16,457 nucleotides of DNA, taken from assembly GCF_000808015.1 (NCBI RefSeq), contig NZ_JWHR01000162.1:1-16457 (forward strand), written 5' to 3'. Both the position numbers and the translations under genes were made by a program. Position 1 is the stretch's first letter. Each line of letters starts with the position of its first letter. Below, piece after piece: positions 1 to 5,972 of the stretch. Under the pieces are notes generated by a model. The model saw only the letters and a program-made list of their open reading frames with translations, did not search any database and was not told the origin of the DNA. The DNA comes from Terrisporobacter othiniensis. GTDB taxonomy: Bacteria; Bacillota; Clostridia; Peptostreptococcales; Peptostreptococcaceae.

Positions 1-226
1 TATTATTAATTATAAGATTTTGTAAAAATTATACAAATATTTAATATTTAAAGCTTAATACTATTTTATTAATTTATAAAGATCCTTCAAAGTTTTTTAA
101 GGTTGATAATAAATTTGATTTAATAAGTAAAAGTATTAAAAATAGCTAGTATGAAATAATGTAAAATAAAACATGTCTATATTAGATAAAAATTTCATTA
201 TAAATTCATATATGTATTATAATATA

Positions 227-265
227 AAAGTACAAATATTTTTACATTAAATGAATTTGTACTTT
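227..265. repeat. Perfect 11-bp inverted repeat, possible hairpin
   Basis: AAAGTACAAAT (227-237) is repeated inverted as ATTTGTACTTT (255-265) around a 17-nt AT-rich spacer. It could terminate a gene lying outside the window or be a regulatory structure. Neither side has a strong uninterrupted T tract, so a terminator call is weak. Confidence 0.45.
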
Positions 266-328
266 ATCTGACTTATGGATAAATTATAAAATTCAAATCT
301 ATTTAAATGAAAATGATTTGCATACGTA

Positions 329-434
329 GTTGCTTAAGTAAAGCAACTTTGTTACTTGAGAAACGGGCGAAGCTGTTGGCGACATGAAGTGTTTAGCTGG
401 CACGTGACTCAAGAGAAGCGAATTTTTTATTTTT
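329..434 (+). repeat. Dispersed mosaic palindromic repeat, copy A
   Basis: This block is clearly richer in G and C than its surroundings. It begins with a 7-bp hairpin (GTTGCTT 329-335 with AAGCAAC 341-347). It continues with a module shared at 32 of 37 positions with copy B (351-387 here, 2764-2800 there). It then has an AAGTGTTTAGC module shared with copy E and ends in GCGAATTTTTTAT (418-430). CTTGAG (355-360) and CTCAAG (408-413) can pair, so the block can fold as a larger structure. Confidence 0.7.
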
Positions 435-481
435 TAACAAGAAATTAAAGTATAGGTATATAAAATTATAGGAGTGATGAA

Positions 482-1162
482 ATGAATACATCTATTTTAG
501 TTATGGAAGATGATGTTAATATACAAGAGTTAATAGTAGAGTTTTTAAAGGCTGAAGGTTATGATGTTGACTTTGCCAGTGATGGTTTAGAAGGAATACA
601 ATTATTTAAAAAAAAGGAGTATGATTTAGTTTTATTAGATATAATGATGCCAAATTTAGATGGGTATTCTGTGTGTAAAATGATTAGAAAAAGTTCAAAT
701 GTGCCAATTATATTTTTAACTGCATTGGATGAAGAAAATGACCAACTAAAAGGATTTGAATTAGAGTGTGATGATTATATAACAAAACCATTTTCATTTA
801 ATCTCTTAATGCAAAGGGTAAAAGCAGTACTTAGAAGAGGTAAAGGTAATCTAAGTAATGATTACTTAAGTTTTGAAAAAATAAAATTAGATTTAAATAC
901 TTATTCTGTACAATTGGAAGATAAAAATATAGAATTAACTTTAAAAGAATTTAACATATTAAAAACATTGATAGAAAAATATCCTCAAGTAATAACAAGA
1001 GAAAGTTTGTTGGATAGTATTTGGGGGTACGATTATTATGGTGATACAAGAATAGTTGATGCTCATATTAAAAACCTTAGAAAAAAAATATGCTTACCAT
1101 ATATAAAAACTGTAAAAGGGATAGGTTATACTCTTGAAAAAGATATTGAAGTTTTGGAATAA
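482..1162 (+). CDS. OmpR/PhoB-family response regulator
   Basis: This is a cytoplasmic transcription factor controlled by phosphorylation. The receiver domain spans about residues 3-115. It has the acidic pocket E9/D10/D11, phospho-acceptor D53 in the LLDIMMP motif, T80 and K102 of the KPF motif, all canonical. A winged-helix Trans_reg_C domain follows (about 125-222), with the family pattern LTLKEFNIL and a C-terminal VKGIGYTL hairpin. The length of 226 residues is typical. An AGGAGTGATGA ribosome binding site precedes the ATG. The downstream histidine kinase overlaps its 3' end, so the two are co-transcribed and very probably cognate. The regulated genes cannot be read from the sequence; the operon itself is one candidate. 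Confidence 0.95.
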   Translation: MNTSILVMEDDVNIQELIVEFLKAEGYDVDFASDGLEGIQLFKKKEYDLVLLDIMMPNLDGYSVCKMIRKSSNVPIIFLTALDEENDQLKGFELECDDYITKPFSFNLLMQRVKAVLRRGKGNLSNDYLSFEKIKLDLNTYSVQLEDKNIELTLKEFNILKTLIEKYPQVITRESLLDSIWGYDYYGDTRIVDAHIKNLRKKICLPYIKTVKGIGYTLEKDIEVLE

Positions 1163-2387
1163 TTTAAATATTAAATATAAGTTATTTACTATTACATCGG
1201 CCCTTCTTTTATTTTTGGCCTTTATAATTTATTTAACTTTATACTTTTTTATGCCAGCATATTATCACCAGTACAAGATTGAGCTTTTAAAAAATAGTGT
1301 AAATTCCATAGTGGAAGATTCTAAGTTTTATGATATAGATGAATTACAACGAAGACTTTATTTTTTAGGTAAAAAACAAAATGTTGCTATGATATTAACA
1401 GATGATAAAGGATTTATTATTTTTGGGAAAAATGAACAACATATTACTAATAAGTATGCAGGAGATATTCCTATGTCAAATCAGGTAAAGGAATATACAA
1501 TAAGAGCTACTATAAAGTTAAAAGATAGCCCTGACTTCTATCATTTAGAAATTGTTATGCCACTTCAACCAATTGATGAGGCAAACACAGTACTTAGAAG
1601 TATTCTTCCATTTATAATAATTTCAGCTTTTTTAATAGCTCTGTTTGGGGCTTATATTTATTCTAAAACTATAACAAAGCCATTAATTGAGATTATTAAC
1701 AAAGAAAGAGAAGAAGAAAAGAACAGGAAAGAATTTATAGCAACTATTTCTCATGAACTAAAAACTCCAATAACCATAATTAGCGGTCAATTAGAGGGAA
1801 TGATATATAATGTGGGGAAATATAAGGATCGAGAAACTTACTTAAGAAAATCTTATGATAGTACTCAAGAGCTTAAAGTATTAGTAGATGAAATGATGGA
1901 AATATCAAAGAATGAGTTACTTGAAAAGGACTTAAAAATTGAAGCTATTAACTTAAGTGAAATGCTTAAAGAATTGGTAAATAGACAAAGCTACTTAATA
2001 GATGATAAAAACTTAAAGCTTATTTATAAAGTTGAAAATAAATTGTATATAAAAGCAGATAGAGAAAAAATTATAAAAGTTTTAAATAATTTAATTAACA
2101 ATGCAATTAAATATTCTCCAAAAGGCGAAAAAATAATTATTAAAGCTTATAAATCAAAAGCAAGCAAAACAGTAGTATTTGAAATAGAAAACACTGGGAT
2201 TACAATTGAGAATAAGTATTTAAGTGACGTGTTTAACCCTTTCTTTAGGGTAGAAAAATCCAGAAATAGAAAGACGGGTGGCAGTGGACTAGGTCTTTAT
2301 ATAGTAAGTAAAACACTAAAAAGTCATAACCTTTACTACAAGATGGAAAGTAAAAAGAATTCTGTTTTGTTTACTATTTATTTTTAG
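1134..2387 (+). CDS. Sensor histidine kinase, VanS/PhoR-like
   Basis: This membrane sensor kinase is the likely partner of the preceding regulator. TM1 is at about residues 18-40, followed by an extracytoplasmic sensor region of about 115 residues and TM2 at about 155-177. A short HAMP-like linker leads to the HisKA motif FIATISHELKTP with phospho-acceptor H207. The ATPase domain shows the N-box NNLINNAIKYS (N323), a G1 box of the ENTG type (352-355) and G2 GGSGLGL (382-388). The frame opens at TTG 1134, inside the last 29 nt of the regulator gene. No in-frame ATG occurs before residue 40, so a TTG start (1134, or 1146) with translational coupling is likely. The signal sensed is unknown; the sensor region shows no domain I recognise. 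Confidence 0.92.
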   Translation: MKKILKFWNNLNIKYKLFTITSALLLFLAFIIYLTLYFFMPAYYHQYKIELLKNSVNSIVEDSKFYDIDELQRRLYFLGKKQNVAMILTDDKGFIIFGKNEQHITNKYAGDIPMSNQVKEYTIRATIKLKDSPDFYHLEIVMPLQPIDEANTVLRSILPFIIISAFLIALFGAYIYSKTITKPLIEIINKEREEEKNRKEFIATISHELKTPITIISGQLEGMIYNVGKYKDRETYLRKSYDSTQELKVLVDEMMEISKNELLEKDLKIEAINLSEMLKELVNRQSYLIDDKNLKLIYKVENKLYIKADREKIIKVLNNLINNAIKYSPKGEKIIIKAYKSKASKTVVFEIENTGITIENKYLSDVFNPFFRVEKSRNRKTGGSGLGLYIVSKTLKSHNLYYKMESKKNSVLFTIYF

Positions 2388-2447
2388 ATAAATAATTTTC
2401 ATAAATTAAGGAAAGATAAAACTAAGAAATAAATAGGAGGCATAAAT

Positions 2448-2720
2448 ATGGATATAAAAAAAGATATGGAAAATATAAAAGATGATGTTGTAAAAGGCGT
2501 AGATAAAGTAGGTAATGGTGTTAAACATGCAGCTGATGGAATTGGACATATGGCTGAAAAAATAGGTCATGCAGTAAAACATACAGCAAAAGATTTAAAA
2601 AATGATGTAAAAGGAATGGCAGTAGATGCTGGAGAAATAGCAGAAGACATGAAAGATAAGTATGAAGAAACTAAGTTTGCAAAAGAAATGAAAAAACAAA
2701 TGAAAAAAGAAGATAGATAA
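2448..2720 (+). CDS. Small amphipathic His/Lys-rich helical protein, LEA-like
   Basis: I do not recognise a named family. The 90 residues are almost all charged or small (Lys, Asp, Glu, Ala, Gly), with no Cys, Pro or Trp. There is no signal peptide or membrane segment, and the composition resembles LEA/YtxH-like stress proteins. H27, H34 and H41 are spaced by seven residues in a repeated His-x-x-x-x-Ile-Gly pattern, and H45 falls on nearly the same helix face. An AGGAGG-type site lies just before the ATG. The gene sits 60 nt after the kinase and before a strong terminator, so it is the third gene of the two-component operon and perhaps its effector or feedback partner (inference). The pattern is strongly coding-like, so I regard it as real. 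Confidence 0.8.
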   Translation: MDIKKDMENIKDDVVKGVDKVGNGVKHAADGIGHMAEKIGHAVKHTAKDLKNDVKGMAVDAGEIAEDMKDKYEETKFAKEMKKQMKKEDR

Positions 2721-2752
2721 TTAAAAGACCTGCTTTATAGCAGGTCTTTTAA
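2721..2752 (+). terminator. Intrinsic terminator of the two-component operon
   Basis: A perfect stem, AAAAGACCTGC (2723-2733) with GCAGGTCTTTT (2740-2750), encloses a 6-nt loop immediately after the stop codon. Outer TT/AA pairs extend it. The run of A on the 5' side lets it act in both directions. Confidence 0.92.
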
Positions 2753-2763
2753 TTTCCAATTTT

Positions 2764-2820
2764 GTTACTTAAACAACGGGCGAAGCCGTTGGCGATATGA
2801 GCGGAGCGAATTTTTTATTT
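2764..2820 (+). repeat. Dispersed mosaic palindromic repeat, copy B
   Basis: This is the shortest copy. It has the GTTACTT...AACGGGCGAAGC...GTTGGCGA module seen in copy A, with a 6-bp palindrome CAACGG/CCGTTG around GCGAAG. It then passes directly to the shared end GAGCGAATTTTTTATTT, lacking the middle AAGTGT modules of the other copies. It lies between a terminator and the next promoter. Confidence 0.7.
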
Positions 2821-2843
2821 GCAATGATTTCATATTATGAAAA

Positions 2844-2879
2844 ATTGTATTGATACAATATGGGAATAATGTGTATATT
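2844..2879 (+). promoter_or_regulatory. Promoter with overlapping operator-like palindrome
   Basis: ATTGTAT (2844-2850) and ATACAAT (2853-2859) form a perfect inverted repeat with a 2-bp centre. A plausible -35 TTGATA (2850-2855) lies inside it, followed 18 bp later by TATATT (2874-2879). A palindrome over a -35 box suggests a dimeric repressor site for the downstream ECF/radical SAM operon. The cognate regulator is not recognisable. Confidence 0.5.
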
Positions 2880-2944
2880 TATAATAAATATATAAAAGTG
2901 TATTATAATTAACTTAATATAATATAAAATTTGGAGGAGAGATA

Positions 2945-3478
2945 ATGGAAAATGCAAAAAAACAAAAAACAAATGTATCATCTAAAACTAGATTATTAGT
3001 ATCTGCTGCCTTATTTGCCGCTATTATATGTATTACAATTGCGTATTTTCTCCATATACCTATTGGAGGAAATGGTGGATTTGTTCATATAGGTGATGCT
3101 TTTATATATTTAGCTGCAGTACTTTTACCTACACCATATGCAGCTTTTGCAGCAGCAATAGGAGCAGGTATGGCAGATATACTTACGGGTGCTGCAAATT
3201 GGGCCTTAGCAACCATAATTATAAAGCCAATACTTGTTTTATTTTTTACTAATAAAAGTAAGAAAATAATTAATACAAGAAATGTGTGTGCTAGTATTAT
3301 AGCAGGAATAGTTGGAACAGTTTTATATATGATAGCAGAGGGTATCATGTATGGAAGCTTTGTAAGTGCATTTGTTCTAACATTAGTAGGACTTATCCAA
3401 CCAATAGGAAGTTTTATCGTATTTATAGTTATAGGTTTAGTATTTGATAAATTAAAAATAAAAGAAATGATTAAATAA
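2945..3478 (+). CDS. ECF-type transporter S-component (TIGR04002-like)
   Basis: This integral membrane protein of 177 residues has a short polar N-terminus and about six hydrophobic segments. TM1 carries small-xxx-small spacing (A21/A25, A22/A26), as S-components use to dock on EcfT. The PIGGNGGFVHIGDAFIYLAA stretch followed by an Ala/Gly-rich segment is typical of substrate-specificity subunits of vitamin or cofactor ECF importers. No energising module (EcfA/EcfT) is present here, so it presumably uses a shared one. The radical SAM gene follows 24 nt downstream, with no terminator between. I recall this membrane family being paired with TatD-associated radical SAM proteins, but could not check it. 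The ligand is unknown. GGAGGAGA precedes the ATG. Confidence 0.85.
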   Translation: MENAKKQKTNVSSKTRLLVSAALFAAIICITIAYFLHIPIGGNGGFVHIGDAFIYLAAVLLPTPYAAFAAAIGAGMADILTGAANWALATIIIKPILVLFFTNKSKKIINTRNVCASIIAGIVGTVLYMIAEGIMYGSFVSAFVLTLVGLIQPIGSFIVFIVIGLVFDKLKIKEMIK

Positions 3479-3502
3479 ATATACAAATGGGGGAATTAAA
3501 TA

Positions 3503-4099
3503 ATGACAATTTTATATGATTACAAAGAAAGCCTTTATGTTAATATAACAAATCAATGTCCATGTGCTTGTGTTTTTTGTATAAGAAAAGAAACGGATCA
3601 TGTGGGAAATAGTGATAGTCTATGGTTAGACCATGAGCCTACGGTAGATGAAGTAAAAAATGAATTTAAAAAATTTGATTTAGCAAATTATGATGAAATT
3701 GTATTTTGTGGCTATGGTGAACCATTAGTAAGATTAAATGAAGTTATAGAAGTATCTAAATATATTAGAAGTATCTCAGATATAAAAATAAGAATAAATA
3801 CTAATGGCCTTTCTGATTTAATTCATAATAAGAAAACGGCAGTGCTTTTAAAAGATAATATAGATTCAGTTTCTATAAGTTTAAATGCACCAAATAAAAC
3901 TAGATATAATGAAGTTACAAAACCTAAATTTGGTGAAAAATCTTTTGATGCATTACTTGATTTTGCTAATGATTGTAAAAAATATATTGAAGAAGTAAAT
4001 TTTTCTGTAGTTGATGAGATTAGTGATGAAGAAATTAAAGAATCACAGGATTTAGCAGATAAAATGAATATTGTACTTAGAGTAAGACATAAAAACTAG
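3503..4099 (+). CDS. Small radical SAM protein, TatD-associated type
   Basis: This predicted radical S-adenosylmethionine enzyme carries the [4Fe-4S] motif CxxxCxxC as C19, C23 and C26, with an additional cysteine at C21. It follows the opening LYVNITNQC, which is characteristic of the roughly 200-residue TatD-linked radical SAM family. The GYGEP segment (about 70-74) corresponds to the SAM-binding GGE motif, and INTNGL and VSISLNAP match later barrel strands. There is no SPASM or other auxiliary cluster domain. At 198 residues it is a short partial barrel, normal for this group. GGGGG about 9 nt upstream serves as the ribosome binding site. It is co-transcribed with the S-component upstream and closed by a terminator. 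Substrate and reaction are unknown; no tatD gene lies in this window. Confidence 0.88.
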   Translation: MTILYDYKESLYVNITNQCPCACVFCIRKETDHVGNSDSLWLDHEPTVDEVKNEFKKFDLANYDEIVFCGYGEPLVRLNEVIEVSKYIRSISDIKIRINTNGLSDLIHNKKTAVLLKDNIDSVSISLNAPNKTRYNEVTKPKFGEKSFDALLDFANDCKKYIEEVNFSVVDEISDEEIKESQDLADKMNIVLRVRHKN

Positions 4100-4104
4100 A
4101 CTTG

Positions 4105-4137
4105 AAATAGCTTATTGAAAAATAAGCTATTTTTTTT
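4105..4137 (+). terminator. Intrinsic terminator after radical SAM gene
   Basis: AAATAGCTTATT (4105-4116) pairs with AATAAGCTATTT (4121-4132) around a GAAA tetraloop, followed by a continuous T tract to 4137. Confidence 0.93.
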
Positions 4138-4209
4138 ATTGTAATATCATAATAATTTAATATAATTACGAATTATTATCTAATTGGAATAAAATATATT
4201 CGTGATAGA

Positions 4210-4238
4210 TTGACATTATGATGTAGATATTCTAGAAT
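4210..4238 (+). promoter_or_regulatory. Sigma-A-type promoter of the purine permease
   Basis: TTGACA (4210-4215) and TAGAAT (4233-4238) are separated by exactly 17 bp. The predicted start is near 4245, immediately before a 13-bp hairpin. Confidence 0.8.
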
Positions 4239-4248
4239 TATACTTGTA

Positions 4249-4281
4249 AAATGGTATTTTATGGAAAATAAAATACCATTT
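4249..4281 (+). promoter_or_regulatory. Hairpin at the 5' end of the permease leader
   Basis: AAATGGTATTTTA (4249-4261) pairs perfectly with TAAAATACCATTT (4269-4281) around a 7-nt loop. It starts within a few nucleotides of the predicted transcription start. No long T tract follows, so it is more likely an mRNA-stabilising 5' structure or an operator than a terminator. The leader lacks the loops and junction of a purine riboswitch. Confidence 0.55.
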
Positions 4282-4360
4282 ACCTACTAAATCAATTTCA
4301 TAAAAATATCAGAGTTTAAAAATGAAGTTAATTTATTAAATTACGGAGGTGTATTGATTA

Positions 4361-5737
4361 ATGCAAGTTGCAAATCAGGAATCTAGTACTATGACAAAAT
4401 TATTCCCTATACTCGAAAATCAGGGAGTAAATATGAAAAAGGAGATAATGGCAGGGGTTACGACTTTCTTAACAATGGCTTATATTATAGCTGTTAACCC
4501 GAGTATATTATCAGAGGCTGGTATGCCGGCAGGAGCATTGGTAACAGGTACATGTTTAGCAGCAGCAATAGGATGTTTTTTAATGGGTATTATTGCAAAT
4601 TTACCTTTTGCTTTAGCATCAGGAATGGGACTTAATGCTTATTTTGCTTACACAGTAGTATTAGGAATGGGAGTATCTTGGGAAGTTGCTTTAACTGCAG
4701 TATTCGTGGAAGGTATTATTTTTATAATTTTATCATTATGTAAAGTACGTGAAGCAGTTGTAAATGCAATTCCAGTAAATATGAAGTTAGCAGTATCCGG
4801 GGGAATAGGTTTATTTATTGCAATTATAGGATGTATTAACTGTGGACTTGTAGTATCTAATGAATCTACATTAATTGCCATGGGACATTTTAGTCCAGCA
4901 GTTATAATTAGCTGTGTTGGAATTGTTGTCATAGCAGTTTTATCAAAAAGAAATATTAAAGGTTCAATACTAATTGGTATAGTAGTTTGTTCATTAATTG
5001 CTTGGGGATATGCATTATATAATCCAACAGCTGCAGCAGAGCTTAAAATATTTTTACCAAATGGCGTATTTAAATATGAGAGTTTAGCACCGATAGCAGG
5101 AAAATTAGATTTTAGTTATGCAACTAATCCTGCAAATTTAACTAATTTCATATTGGTACTTTGTACTTTCTTATTTGTTGACTTCTTTGATACAGTGGGA
5201 ACAATAGTTGGTGTTGCATCTAAAGCAAATATGATAGATGAAGATGGAAACGTACCTCATGTTGGTAGAGCTTTACTTGCAGATGCTTTTGCAACTACAA
5301 TAGGTGCAGGTCTTGGAGTATCAACAGTAACTACTTATGTTGAAAGTTCAACAGGTGTGGTTGAAGGTGGTCGAACAGGATATACAGCCATAACAGTAGG
5401 TGTATTATTTATAATAGCTATGTTTTTTTCACCAATATTTATTGCCATACCATCATGTGCTACTTCACCAGCTTTAATATATGTGGGATATTTAATGCTT
5501 AGTGCAGTTAAAGACATAGATTTTGCAGATATAACAGAAGGTGTTCCAGCATTTATAGCAATAGGTGCTATGGCATTTACTTATTCAATAGGTGATGGTT
5601 TAACTCTTGGAGTATTATCATATGTTGTTATTAACTTATTGTACAACTTAATTGCTCCAAAAGAAGAAAGAAAGAAAATATCTGCTATAATGATAGTTCT
5701 TGCAATTTTATTTGTTCTAAAACTTATTTATTTATAA
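4361..5737 (+). CDS. Purine (guanine/hypoxanthine-type) permease, AzgA/PbuG family
   Basis: This inner-membrane nucleobase importer of 458 residues has about 12-14 membrane segments. Family motifs are clear: GVTTFLTMAYIIAVNP (32-47), the Gly-rich GMGLNAYFAYTVV (88-100), FVDFFDTVGT (272-281) and the STVTTYVESSTGVVEGGRTG segment (321-340). These place it with the AzgA-like guanine/hypoxanthine/adenine permeases rather than the UraA/xanthine branch. Exact substrate cannot be assigned. GGAGGT at 4345-4350 supports the ATG at 4361, though spacing is a little long; in-frame ATGs at residues 11 and 25 are alternatives, as the first 25 residues are polar and precede the conserved domain. It is a single-gene unit with its own promoter, leader hairpin and terminator. 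Confidence 0.92.
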   Translation: MQVANQESSTMTKLFPILENQGVNMKKEIMAGVTTFLTMAYIIAVNPSILSEAGMPAGALVTGTCLAAAIGCFLMGIIANLPFALASGMGLNAYFAYTVVLGMGVSWEVALTAVFVEGIIFIILSLCKVREAVVNAIPVNMKLAVSGGIGLFIAIIGCINCGLVVSNESTLIAMGHFSPAVIISCVGIVVIAVLSKRNIKGSILIGIVVCSLIAWGYALYNPTAAAELKIFLPNGVFKYESLAPIAGKLDFSYATNPANLTNFILVLCTFLFVDFFDTVGTIVGVASKANMIDEDGNVPHVGRALLADAFATTIGAGLGVSTVTTYVESSTGVVEGGRTGYTAITVGVLFIIAMFFSPIFIAIPSCATSPALIYVGYLMLSAVKDIDFADITEGVPAFIAIGAMAFTYSIGDGLTLGVLSYVVINLLYNLIAPKEERKKISAIMIVLAILFVLKLIYL

Positions 5738-5741
5738 TATT

Positions 5742-5778
5742 AAAAAAGAAGTTAGCCTAAAAACTAACTTCTTTTTTT
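5742..5778 (+). terminator. Intrinsic terminator of the purine permease
   Basis: AAAAAAGAAGTTAG (5742-5755) pairs perfectly with CTAACTTCTTTTTT (5764-5777), with an 8-nt loop and T tract. A separate perfect AT-only palindrome, 13 bp per arm, follows at 5782-5811. Confidence 0.93.
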
Positions 5779-5835
5779 ATTATTATAATTAATATAAATA
5801 TTAATTATAATTTATACATATATATTTGGTGTATA

Positions 5836-5864
5836 TTGACAAGATAAATTACTATGTATACACT
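5836..5864 (+). promoter_or_regulatory. Promoter of the MATE transporter
   Basis: TTGACA (5836-5841) is a consensus -35 box. The -10 is either TATACA (5857-5862, 15-bp spacer) or TACACT (5859-5864, 17-bp spacer). It lies between the preceding terminator and the structured MATE leader. Confidence 0.65.
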
Positions 5865-5872
5865 TAAATTAG

Positions 5873-5945
5873 TGGGTATTACTAACTTTTATATAGTTAA
5901 AATACCCATTATTTATTGAATAATAGTTGTCTTGGCAACTATTAT
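5873..5945 (+). promoter_or_regulatory. Two tandem hairpins in the MATE leader, abutting the ribosome binding site
   Basis: Hairpin 1: TGGGTATT (5873-5880) pairs with AATACCCA (5901-5908), and TAACT (5883-5887) with AGTTA (5895-5899). Hairpin 2: ATAATAGTTG (5920-5929) pairs perfectly with CAACTATTAT (5936-5945) and ends about 8 nt before the AAAGGGGG ribosome binding site. The segment TAACTAT (5945-5951) can also pair with ATAGTTA (5893-5899), so mutually exclusive folds are possible. I match it to no known riboswitch class. Confidence 0.55.
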
Positions 5946-5972
5946 AACTATGAAAGGGGGAGATTATAGATT

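Larger units (their letters stand above)
1..481. other. AT-rich intergenic region upstream of the two-component operon
   Basis: I see no coding region on either strand. The stretch is very AT-rich. It contains a long perfect inverted repeat (227-265) and a dispersed repeat copy (329-434). The sequence between the repeat and the response regulator is short and AT-rich, and I could not pick a convincing promoter there. Confidence 0.6.

Noticed and set aside
308..322. Fur-box-like 7-1-7 sequence TGAAAATGATTTGCA
   Set aside because: It agrees with 11 of 14 positions but the right half is poor. Such matches are common in AT-rich DNA, it lies about 160 nt from the gene, and a repeat copy intervenes.
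3085..3486. 133-codon minus-strand frame opposite the ECF S-component
   Set aside because: It lies antisense to a gene with clear family features and has no ribosome binding site. Low-GC membrane-protein genes often leave their reverse strand open.
5782..5811. Perfect 13-bp AT-only palindrome after the permease terminator
   Set aside because: It consists solely of A and T in a very AT-rich gap, so chance is plausible and the structure would be weak. It is noted but not called as an element.
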